From positions 1-6,794 of the forward strand of contig DASUII010000065.1 in the NCBI GenBank assembly GCA_036279835.1: a stretch of 6,794 bases of DNA, given 5' to 3'. The DNA comes from GCA-003244245 sp036279835 (lineage in GTDB: Bacteria > Actinomycetota > Actinomycetes > Mycobacteriales > Pseudonocardiaceae). The notes under the pieces were generated by a model. It had not been told where the DNA came from. It did not search any database and saw nothing but the letters and a program-made list of their open reading frames with translations. The translations under genes were made by a program, and so were the position numbers. Of the stretch, positions 1-5,589 are shown one piece after another; within the stretch, counting starts at the first letter, position 1; every line of letters begins with the position of its first letter.

Positions 1-218
1 ATCTTGCGGGTCTTGGGTCGCGACCGGTGCTCCGTGGCCGCCCGCTGGGCAGCCACGGCTCGATAACCGTCCCGGCCGCCGTGCCGGGCGATGTCCCGGG
101 ACACCACACTGGGACTTCGACCGATCCGCGCCGCGATCACCAGCCCTTCCACGCCCTCGACGATCCCGCGGGAGATCTCCTCACGATCGGACTCGGTCAG
201 CATCCTGCGCTGGGCCAC
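1..218 (-). CDS. IS30-family transposase, N-terminal part (cut by window edge)
   Basis: The minus strand from a GTG at 218 reads 72 codons without a stop to the window edge. The product begins VAQRRMLTESDREEISRG and continues with IAARIGRSPSVVSRDIARHG, then GYRAVAAQRAA and a basic RPKTRK stretch. This is the N-terminal helix-turn-helix of IS30-family transposases (LTxxER…I…GRSPSTISRE…N…YRA), which binds the element's terminal inverted repeats. The DDE catalytic domain would lie beyond position 1 and cannot be seen, so activity is unknown. The GTG is chosen because GAGGAGG lies just upstream with good spacing; an internal ATG at 203 would trim five residues and lacks that site. The element sits about 200 bp from a heavily damaged formaldehyde dehydrogenase gene, so insertion may be linked to local rearrangement. 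The family call is firm from the HTH; the exact subgroup is not resolved. Confidence 0.85.
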   Translation of the reverse strand, partial: MAQRRMLTESDREEISRGIVEGVEGLVIAARIGRSPSVVSRDIARHGGRDGYRAVAAQRAATEHRSRPKTRK

Positions 219-425
219 TCGGCTCCTCCTCGGCGATCACACTTCGCCGAGGATCTACACCAAGATCAATTGCTTCGACCGGTTGGGATCAAGGGGTGCT
301 GCCCGCGAAGACGCTAAGCACCCGCGGCGCGAAGCTAGCCGGGAGGAAGCACCGGCCGCACCGGCGAACCGGCTAGGACAGCCATACAGGCCGTCGGATC
401 AGGCAAACCCCAGGAGGCAAGGATC
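219..425. other. Spacer between the IS30 transposase and the fdhA pseudogene; probable IS end
   Basis: No gene is recognised here. One terminus of the IS30 element should lie in this stretch because the transposase starts at 218 and reads leftward. The segment TTGCTTCGACCGGTTG (270-285) resembles the style of IS30-family ends, but the partner end is outside the window and no target duplication can be defined. The right part carries AGGAGG at 412-417, the ribosome site of the formaldehyde dehydrogenase remnant. No clear -10/-35 pair was seen. Confidence 0.4.
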
Positions 426-1154
426 GTGGCAGGCAACCGAGCAGTGGTGTACCAGGGACCGGGGAAGGTCTGTGTGGAGTCGGTCGACTACCCGGAGCTG
501 GTGCTCAAGCCCGGCCTCGGGGTGCCGCCGGCCAACGAGAATCGCAAGTGCCCGCACGGCGTGATCCTCAAGGTCGTCGCCAGTAACATCTGTCGCAGCG
601 AGCAGCACATGGTCCGCGGGCGCACCACAGCACCGATGGGGCTGATCTTAGGTCATGAGATCACCGGTGAAGTGGTGGAGAAGGGCCCGACGTGGAGAAC
701 CTGGCGGTCGGGGACCTCGTGTCAGTGCCGTTCAACGTCTCCTGCGGCCGGTGCCGCAATTGCCGACGCCCGCAGCTTCGGCTGCGAGACCGTCGACCCC
801 TCGGCCGGGCCGCTACCCGACCAGATCGACCAGATCCTCGGGGTGCCTGAGGTGGACGCCGCGGTCGACTGTGTCGGATTCGAAGCCAAGGGTCACACCA
901 AAGACGGGCAGCAGGAGGCTCCGGCGACCTTGGGCTGGGCGAAATCGAATTCCTTCGCTACCGGGCAGTGCCCGGTGCTCCGCTACAACCGGGCACTGAT
1001 GACGGCGATCCTGCATGATTGGGTACAGATCGCTCGCAACGTCAACGCCACCGTCATCTCGCTGGACGCCGCCCCAGACGGCTACGCAGAGTTCGACTCC
1101 GGCGTTCCGAAGAAATTCGTCCTCGACCCGCATGGCATGCTCGGCGCCGCGTAA
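426..1154 (+). pseudogene. fdhA: Glutathione-independent (zinc) formaldehyde dehydrogenase, internally deleted and frameshifted
   Basis: The intact family (about 400 residues, zinc medium-chain dehydrogenase) oxidises formaldehyde to formate with NAD. The start is clear: GTG at 426 after AGGAGG (412-417), giving VAGNRAVVYQGPGKVCVESV. The catalytic-zinc region follows as SNICRSEQHMVRGRTTAPMG and LGHEITGEVVEKG. After EKG one base is missing near 684-689; the neighbouring frame then reads DVENLAVGDLVSVPFNVSCG and CGRCRNC (structural zinc cysteines). At about 763-768 the text jumps to DARSFGCETVD, losing roughly 115 residues that include the Rossmann NAD site. A second jump at 929/930 joins QQEAPAT to LGWAKS, losing about 45 more. 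The C-terminus (GYAEFDSGVPKKFVLDP) is well preserved. The errors happen to restore one frame, so 242 codons remain open, but NAD binding is gone. The usual Gly after the catalytic Cys (CGS) is Arg (CRS). Deletion sizes rest on recalled family sequences. Identity is very secure; loss of function nearly so. Confidence 0.92.
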
Positions 1155-1163
1155 GAGGGCGCG

Positions 1164-1742
1164 GTGTGGACAGCCCGGTGGCAGCCTGAGGCGGGGCTGA
1201 TCCTGCTAGACGACTTCGGGGTACCGGTCCCGGGTGAAACCGTGCTGATCGCGGCCGCGGTCTACGCCGGGGCCGGGCGGCTCAGCATTATTGTCGTGGT
1301 GCTGATCGCGGTGGCCGCAGCCGTGTTCGGGGACAACATCGGCTATGCCATCGGCCGTTTCGGCGGGCGACGGTTGGTGGAGCGATTCGGCCGCTACCTA
1401 CTGATTACCCCACAGCGATTGGATACCGCGGAGCGGTTCTTCAGTCGACACGGCGGCAAGGTCGTGACCATCGCGCGGTTCGTCGAGGGCCTGCGGCAGG
1501 CCAACGGAATCATCGCCGGCACCACAGGGATGCGCTGGCGGCGGTTCCTCGCGTTCAACGTTCTTGGTGCCGCGTTGTGGGTCGGAATCTGGGCCAGCCT
1601 CGGCGGCCTGGCAGGCGCTCACCTCGGCGCGATCTATGATCAGATCAGCCGCTACCAGCGCTATGCCCTCGCCGCCTTGGGGGTGTTCGTCATTGTCTTG
1701 ATCGTCCGGCATGTGCTGCTGCGCCATCGCAGGTCGTCATGA
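1164..1742 (+). CDS. DedA-family membrane protein (VTT/SNARE-associated domain)
   Basis: This 192-residue inner-membrane protein belongs to the DedA superfamily, whose members include lipid-carrier flippases and proteins linked to membrane energetics and drug or metal tolerance; the substrate here is unknown. Family landmarks are DDFGVPVPGET (16-26), GDNIGYAIGRFGG (56-68) and RFVEGLRQANGIIAG (105-119), followed by MRWRRFLAFNVLGAALW. The usual RF.PG.R proline is Glu here, a variant that preserves the conserved Arg residues. Hydrophobic segments lie near 27-57, 131-152 and 167-185. The GTG start has GAGGG at 1155-1159, right after the formaldehyde dehydrogenase stop at 1154. Only about 15 residues precede the FGVPVPGE motif, shorter than usual, so the first membrane segment may be truncated at an old junction. 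The end overlaps the permease start as ATGA (1739-1742), implying translational coupling. Confidence 0.87.
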   Translation: MWTARWQPEAGLILLDDFGVPVPGETVLIAAAVYAGAGRLSIIVVVLIAVAAAVFGDNIGYAIGRFGGRRLVERFGRYLLITPQRLDTAERFFSRHGGKVVTIARFVEGLRQANGIIAGTTGMRWRRFLAFNVLGAALWVGIWASLGGLAGAHLGAIYDQISRYQRYALAALGVFVIVLIVRHVLLRHRRSS

Positions 1743-2968
1743 GCGCGATCGTCCATGCGTTGGCTCTGGCGGGCTCCATGACCTGGGAGATCCTGTGGGC
1801 GTTGATCCTCGGGTTCGCGCTATCCGCGGTAGTGCAGGCGGTGGTGCCGAAGTCGACGATCGTGCGCCTACTCGGTGATGACCGTCCCCGGACCCTCGTG
1901 ACAGCCGCCGCGCTGGGAGCGGCGTCCTCGTCGTGCTCCTACGCGGCGGTGGCGTTGGCGCGGTCGTTGTTCCGTAAGGGCGCGAACTTCGTCGCGGCGA
2001 TGGCCTTCGAGATCGGTTCCACCAACCTGGTGATTGAACTGGGCGTGCTCCTGGCTCTGCTGATGGGTTGGCAGTTCACCGCGGCCGAGTTTCTGGGCGG
2101 CCCCATCATGATCGTGCTAGTCGCCATGTTGTTTCGGGTGTTCGTCCGCCAACGACTGATCGAGAAGGCGCGCGAGCAGGCCGACAAGGGCCTAGCGGGT
2201 TCCATGGAGGGCCACGCTGCGATGGACATGTCCATCCAGGCCAAGGGCTCCTTCTGGCAGCGGTTGTTCTCAGCTGACGGCTTTACCGCCGTGGCGCACG
2301 TGTTCATCATGGAATGGGCTGCGATCCTGCGCGACCTGGTGCTGGGCCTCCTCATCGCCGGAGCGATCGGCGCTTGGGTACCGGAGAATTTCTGGCGCAG
2401 CTTCTTCCTCACGGATCACCCTGTGCTGTCTGCGCTGTGGGGACCGATCGTGGGTCCAATCGTGGCGATCGTCAGCTTCGTCTGCTCGATCGGCAACGTG
2501 CCGCTGGCGGCCGTGTTGTGGAACGGCGGAATCAGCTTCGGCGGAGTGATCGCCTTCATCTATTCAGACCTGCTGATCCTCCCGATCCTCAACATCTACC
2601 GGAAGTACTACGGAGTCCGGATGGCGCTGGTGCTGCTGGGCACTTTCTTCACCGCCATGGTCGCGGCCGGCTATGTTGTGGAGCTGTTCTTCGGGATCAC
2701 TGGGCTGATTCCTACTCAGCGATCGGCGAGGGTGGTGGAAGCAGGCGTCGTATGGAACTACACCACCTGGCTCAACATCGCCTTCCTCGTCTTTGCGACC
2801 ATGCTTGTCATCCGATTCGTGCGCACCGGCGGAATCGCTATGCTGCGCATGATGGGCGGCTCACCCGACGCAGCGGCCGAGCACAGCCACTCGCCCCGGG
2901 GCGGCGCGGAATCTAATCCAGACAGCGAGCACGGCGCAGGCCACCAGCACGGCCATCGTCAGCCTTGA
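1739..2968 (+). CDS. YraQ/ArsP_1-type permease with His-rich C-terminal tail
   Basis: This is a 409-residue polytopic permease of the UPF0718/ArsP_1 family. Some relatives export organoarsenicals; many have no known substrate. The two-fold architecture is visible: a first half with LGAASSSCSYAAVALARSLF (59-78, Cys66) and AFEIGSTNLVIELG (89-102), and a second half with SFVCSIGNVPLAAVLWNGG (246-264, Cys249) and IAFIYSDLLILPILNIYRKY (271-290). About eight to ten hydrophobic segments are apparent. The loop between halves has a Met/His-bearing stretch, SMEGHAAMDM (155-164). The last 29 residues are hydrophilic with six His (382, 384, 398, 402, 404, 406), ending GHQHGHRQP, which suggests metal binding; this is inference. 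The ATG overlaps the DedA stop by 4 bp, so the two are co-translated. The 3' end overlaps the DUF899 gene by 10 bp tail-to-tail, leaving no room for a separate terminator. The gene looks intact. Confidence 0.9.
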   Translation: MSAIVHALALAGSMTWEILWALILGFALSAVVQAVVPKSTIVRLLGDDRPRTLVTAAALGAASSSCSYAAVALARSLFRKGANFVAAMAFEIGSTNLVIELGVLLALLMGWQFTAAEFLGGPIMIVLVAMLFRVFVRQRLIEKAREQADKGLAGSMEGHAAMDMSIQAKGSFWQRLFSADGFTAVAHVFIMEWAAILRDLVLGLLIAGAIGAWVPENFWRSFFLTDHPVLSALWGPIVGPIVAIVSFVCSIGNVPLAAVLWNGGISFGGVIAFIYSDLLILPILNIYRKYYGVRMALVLLGTFFTAMVAAGYVVELFFGITGLIPTQRSARVVEAGVVWNYTTWLNIAFLVFATMLVIRFVRTGGIAMLRMMGGSPDAAAEHSHSPRGGAESNPDSEHGAGHQHGHRQP

Positions 2969-3729
2969 TTGCTCTGTCTGCGATTCTGGTCGGTGGGCCG
3001 CGGTCGGGGATCGGCGGGGTCGAGGTCGTCTTTGTCGGGGTCGCTCCACCACTGGGACGGCTTGGCGTCGCCGTATTCGTCGTGCCAGTTCCACCACGCG
3101 TACGGTGGGGTTCGGGGGTGGCCCTCGGGCGAGTCCTCCCAGTTCTCCTGGCGTCCGAGCGCGGTCAGGTCGAGGTAGCTCCAGGTGCTCCCCATTGCTT
3201 CGTCGCCGCGGTTGTTGATGAAGTAGGTGCGGAACACGCTGTTGCCGTCGCGGATGAACGCGTTCGTGCCGTGCCATTCGTCCACGCCGAAGTCGGTGTC
3301 GAAGCCGTCGGTCATGGTGTACCACGGCATCTTCCAGCCCATCCGCGCCTTCACGCGCTCGATGTCTGGCTGTGGCGCGCGTGAGGCGAAGGCGAGAGTG
3401 GTGTCGCGGGCGTTCAGATGGGCGACGTGGGCGACCTGGTCGGCTACCAGGGAGCAGCCGCGGCAGGCATGGTCGGGCCAGCCGAACACGCCGGGTTCGA
3501 AGAAAGCCCGGTAGACGATCAGCTGACGGCGGCCCTCGAACAGATCGAGCAGACTCGCTTTGCCGTTGGGTCCGTCGAACTCGTACTCCTTCGCCACGGC
3601 CAGCCACGGCATCCGCCGACGCTCGGCGGCCAACGCGTCACGGGCACGGGTCACCTCCTTTTCCTTCACAAGCAGCTGCTGACGCGCTGCTTCCCACTCC
3701 TGCGGCGATACGATCGGGGCTGTCTTCAT
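2959..3729 (-). CDS. DUF899 family thioredoxin-like protein
   Basis: This 256-residue soluble protein matches the DUF899 family, which has a thioredoxin-like fold and no settled function. It opens with MKTAPIVSPQEWEAARQQLL and a charged helical stretch, then MPWLAVAKEYEFDGPNGKAS (40-59), LLDLFEGRRQLIVYRAFFEP (60-79) and the conserved ACRGCSLVADQVAHVAHLNA (88-107), with Cys89 and Cys92 as a C-x-x-C pair. RDTTLAFASRAP (108-119), MGWKMPWYT (130-138) and FDTDFGVDEWHGTNAFIRDG (143-162) are also family-typical. The region around YAWWNWHDEYG (210-220) matches the usual end of the domain; the last about 30 residues are a charged, Pro/Asp/Arg-rich tail. The ATG at 3729 follows GGGAGG with proper spacing. 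It lies 46 bp downstream of the ArsR gene on the same strand and is probably its co-transcribed partner. A redox role is plausible from the C-x-x-C pair but not shown. Confidence 0.9.
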   Translation of the reverse strand: MKTAPIVSPQEWEAARQQLLVKEKEVTRARDALAAERRRMPWLAVAKEYEFDGPNGKASLLDLFEGRRQLIVYRAFFEPGVFGWPDHACRGCSLVADQVAHVAHLNARDTTLAFASRAPQPDIERVKARMGWKMPWYTMTDGFDTDFGVDEWHGTNAFIRDGNSVFRTYFINNRGDEAMGSTWSYLDLTALGRQENWEDSPEGHPRTPPYAWWNWHDEYGDAKPSQWWSDPDKDDLDPADPRPRPTDQNRRQSNQG

Positions 3730-3775
3730 TGCGACGTGTTCCTCCCTTTGCTGATTATTTGACGGACGCTGCTTC

Positions 3776-4132
3776 TCACTCGCGCGAATCCCACTCCGCT
3801 GCCTCAGCGACGCGCTTGATGTTCGCCAACCGCCGATCCCAGTCGGCCGCGAGCGCGGCCATCCACCGCGCCGTCGCGTCCAGCGCCGCGGGCCGCACCG
3901 CGTACCGCACCTCGCGTCCGACCCGGCTGCCGGAAACCAGCCCGGCGGCGTCCAAGACGGCGAGGTGTTTGACTACCGCCTGCCGCGAGACGGGAAGTCG
4001 TTCGGCGAGCGTTGTCGCGGTGGCCTCGCCCTGTGCGGCGAGCAGATCGAGCAGCTGACGTCGCATCGGGTCGGCCAGCGCGACGAGGACTCTGTCGACC
4101 GCCTCGACGGCGCCGCGACGTTCGTCCGTCAC
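3776..4132 (-). CDS. ArsR-family winged-helix transcriptional repressor (cysteine-free)
   Basis: The product is a 118-residue ArsR/SmtB-type regulator. VDRVLVALADPMRRQLLDLL (12-31) is the dimer/first-helix region, LAERLPVSRQAVVKHLAVLD (42-61) holds the recognition helix, AAGLVSGSRVGREVRYAVRP (62-81) is the beta-wing, and DATARWMAALAADWDRRL (85-102) is the C-terminal helix. The SRQAVVKHL signature and the tail form are typical of the ArsR members paired with AHSA1/SRPBCC genes, rather than of metal sensors. There is no cysteine in the protein, so thiol-based metal sensing is excluded. It starts at a GTG (4132) whose GTGA overlaps the stop of the upstream AHSA1 gene by 4 bp, so translation is probably coupled. 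The likely target is its own operon, through the GCAAC-N6-GTTGC palindromes at 4603-4651 (inference). Confidence 0.9.
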   Translation of the reverse strand: MTDERRGAVEAVDRVLVALADPMRRQLLDLLAAQGEATATTLAERLPVSRQAVVKHLAVLDAAGLVSGSRVGREVRYAVRPAALDATARWMAALAADWDRRLANIKRVAEAAEWDSRE

Positions 4133-4572
4133 GCAGATAACTGTTCGGCGCGCGTCTTGAGCGCGTCGAGCTCCTGAGGCCAGCCGCTAGTGTTGTCCTT
4201 CACCGCCTGGTGGCGTAGCTCCTCGGACCCGGCCAGCGCCGCGAACCCGCTCTCGACGACGCGGAGCCGCGTCTTGTCGCCTTCCGGGGTCAACGTGAAC
4301 TCCACGAGGGTGCTGTTGTCCTCGCGTAGCTCTTCTCCGGGAAACGCGCTGGCCCAGCGGTACGCCAGGTACGTCGGCGGGTCGACCTTCTCCACGCGCA
4401 CCGGGAAGTCGCCATACTCGGCGTTTTTCGCCACCATCGACTCGCCTTCTTTGGCCACAGTGCCAGGCAGGCTCGCCTTGTCGGCCACCCAGAACCCGGG
4501 TTCGGCCACCAGCGACCAGACCCGCTCCAGAGGTGCCGCGATCAGGGTTTCGCGTTCGATCCGGTCGTTCAT
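4129..4572 (-). CDS. SRPBCC / AHSA1-like START-fold protein
   Basis: This 147-residue protein is of the AHSA1 (activator of Hsp90 ATPase homologue 1-like) branch of the SRPBCC superfamily, cytosolic proteins with a helix-grip cavity for hydrophobic ligands. Typical features are MNDRIERETLIAAPLERVWS (1-20), the Pro/Trp-containing loop GFWVADKASLPG (26-37), YLAYRWASAFPG (68-79), STLVEFTLTPEGDKTRLRVV (87-106) and the amphipathic C-terminal helix after SGWPQELDALKTRAEQL (129-145). No catalytic motif is seen and no ligand can be inferred. The ATG at 4572 has GGAG a few bases upstream (GGAGCCCTCTC then ATG) and fits the usual domain start. It is first in a minus-strand operon with the ArsR repressor (4-bp overlap) and the DUF899 gene. 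AHSA1-ArsR pairs are common in actinobacteria. The gene looks intact. Confidence 0.88.
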   Translation of the reverse strand: MNDRIERETLIAAPLERVWSLVAEPGFWVADKASLPGTVAKEGESMVAKNAEYGDFPVRVEKVDPPTYLAYRWASAFPGEELREDNSTLVEFTLTPEGDKTRLRVVESGFAALAGSEELRHQAVKDNTSGWPQELDALKTRAEQLSA

Positions 4573-4602
4573 GAGAGGGCTCCTTCACCGTCGCCATTTG
4601 AT

Positions 4603-4618
4603 GCAACTCCAGGGTTGC
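4603..4618. promoter_or_regulatory. Palindromic operator candidate, copy 1 (GCAAC-N6-GTTGC)
   Basis: The sequence GCAAC TCCAGG GTTGC is a perfect inverted repeat, extended to 6-bp arms by T at 4602 and A at 4619. It lies 31-46 bp upstream of the AHSA1 start. Together with an identical-arm copy 33 bp away it looks like a pair of dimer-binding sites on one face of the helix. The best candidate binder is the ArsR repressor encoded in the operon. This assignment is inferred from position and symmetry only. Confidence 0.6.
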
Positions 4619-4635
4619 ACATCGACCCTCCAGAC

Positions 4636-4651
4636 GCAACCCGCGAGTTGC
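4636..4651. promoter_or_regulatory. Palindromic operator candidate, copy 2 (GCAAC-N6-GTTGC)
   Basis: GCAAC CCGCGA GTTGC repeats exactly the 5-bp arms and 6-bp spacer of the copy at 4603-4618, while its spacer differs, which is the pattern expected for protein-binding sites. The 33-bp centre-to-centre distance is about three helical turns. It lies 64-79 bp upstream of the AHSA1 start and 116 bp before the response-regulator ATG, so it could also affect the divergent gene. Confidence 0.6.
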
Positions 4652-4685
4652 ACCCCGATCGAACACTGTCCATGCGTAAGGCTGC

Positions 4686-4705
4686 ACATCCCGATGGTGG
4701 GATGT
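4686..4705. promoter_or_regulatory. 7-bp inverted repeat ACATCCC-N6-GGGATGT
   Basis: ACATCCC GATGGT GGGATGT has perfect 7-bp arms around a 6-bp spacer. It ends 61 bp before the ATG at 4767 of the decayed response regulator. It may be the operator of that gene (a response regulator binding its own promoter, or another dimeric factor) or, if transcribed, a small hairpin in its leader. Its arms do not match the GCAAC palindromes, so a different protein would be involved. No core promoter was clear. Confidence 0.45.
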
Positions 4706-4766
4706 CATGGAGATCGACGGGGAAGGCGCGCAGCTTGGGACCGGTCGAGACGGTGATGTCTCGGCC

Positions 4767-5203
4767 ATGAGCGGGTTGCGGGTGGTCCTCGCTGAGGACG
4801 ACATCCTGTTGCGCGAAGGTCTGGCCAGCCTGCTGGAGCGGTCGGGTTTTGCGGTGGTGGGCCAGGCCGGTGGGGGGACGCAGCTGGTGCGCTGGTCCGT
4901 CAGGAGCTACCCGAGCTGGTGATCGTCGACATCCGGATACCACCGACGCATACCACCGAGGGCCTGGAGGCGGCCCGGGTGATCCGCCAGGAGTTCCCGG
5001 CGACGGGCATTCTGGTGCTCTCAGCCCATGCCGAGGTCGAGCACGCGATGGAGCTGCTGGCCAGCGGCCGGGGAATCGGCTACCTACTCAAAAGCCGGGT
5101 CACCGACGTCACGGAGTTCGTTCAGACGCTGCAGCGCATCGCCAAGGGCGACGATGATCACCGCCGGGTGCTGGCCGTGGTCACCTTCCTCGAGGCCCGC
5201 CGA
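4767..5203 (+). pseudogene. NarL/LuxR-type response regulator, frameshifted and missing its DNA-binding domain
   Basis: From the ATG at 4767 the product reads MSGLRVVLAEDDILLREGLA then SLLERSGFAVVGQAG, a receiver-domain start with the acidic cluster E10-D11-D12. Near 4886-4891 one base is missing (the text reads CTGGTGCGCTGGTC where an extra base restores frame). The other frame then continues LVRQELPELVIVDIRIPP with the phospho-acceptor Asp codon at 4928-4930, and LVLSAHAE and GYLLKSRVTD supply the switch Ser and conserved Lys. After LQRIAKG (to about 5149) the text jumps straight to DDDHRRVLAVVTFLEAR, which is the usual extreme C-terminus of this family. The whole LuxR helix-turn-helix, roughly 75 codons, is gone. 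An in-frame ATG at 4707 is possible but overlaps the inverted repeat region and adds residues unlike the family. Even with the frame repaired the protein could not bind DNA. No stop follows the last recognisable residues, because the frame runs into the opposite-strand gene. Confidence 0.85.
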
Positions 5204-5589
5204 CCGGATCCACCGGATGCCCGTCACCGTGGCTGGCGATCAACGTCCGAATCGCCTCGCCCGACAACCCCGACTTCGGCAGAAACCGACCACCGGGCTG
5301 GCCGCGATCAAATCGGTGTAGTCCTGCTCCGCGTGGGTAAAGATCAGGATCATCCGAGTGCGCGCCAGGGTGGCCTCCCCCGACAGACGCCGAGCAACGT
5401 CAAAACCACTCTCCCCACCAAGATCGATGTCGAGCAGCGCGACGTCCGGCCGCAACTCGGTGGCTCGCTCGACGGCCTCAGCACCAGTCGACGCCACGCC
5501 CACGACCACCCCCCTGGCGTTCCAGCAAGCCACGAGCGGCAGCCAGGAACCGAGGGCTGTCATCAACAATCAGACAGCGCAGCATCATC
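5181..5589 (-). pseudogene. Single-domain response regulator (receiver), two frameshifts
   Basis: From an ATG at 5589 (another at 5586; GTG at 5592) the minus strand reads MMLRCLIVDDSPRFLAAARG LLE, with the acidic pair D9-D10. In the stretch 5508-5521, which includes a run of six G, the frame shifts; the next frame reads VVVGVASTGAEAVERATELR, then DVALLDIDLGGESGFDVARR with the phospho-acceptor Asp, then MILIFTHAEQDYTDLIAASP. After VVGF (about 5284) a base is missing, and the third frame gives LPKSGLSGEAIRTLIASHGD with the conserved Lys, to a TGA at 5183-5181. Adding one base at each site gives a whole 136-residue protein, the usual size of receiver-only actinobacterial regulators, so no domain is lost. 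The 3' end overlaps the remains of the opposing response regulator by about 20 bp. No clear ribosome site precedes the start. Frameshifts may be real or sequencing errors. Confidence 0.8.

Noticed and set aside
2861..3607. Long minus-strand open frame of 248 codons overlapping the DUF899 gene
   Set aside because: Arginine-rich, low-complexity product in the shadow of the DUF899 gene, whose frame has clear family motifs.
3372..4058. Plus-strand open frame of 228 codons
   Set aside because: Antisense shadow across DUF899 and ArsR in GC-rich DNA; its product is Arg/Ser/Ala-rich with no domain.
3776..4132. Arsenic- or metal-sensing role for the ArsR-type regulator controlling the nearby permease
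   Set aside because: The protein has no cysteine, and the permease is in a separate convergent operon, so the family name alone does not support arsenic sensing.
4707..4766. ATG at 4707 as start of the response regulator
   Set aside because: The extra 20 residues are unlike the family, and the ATG sits one base after a 7-bp inverted repeat; ATG at 4767 gives the usual receiver start.
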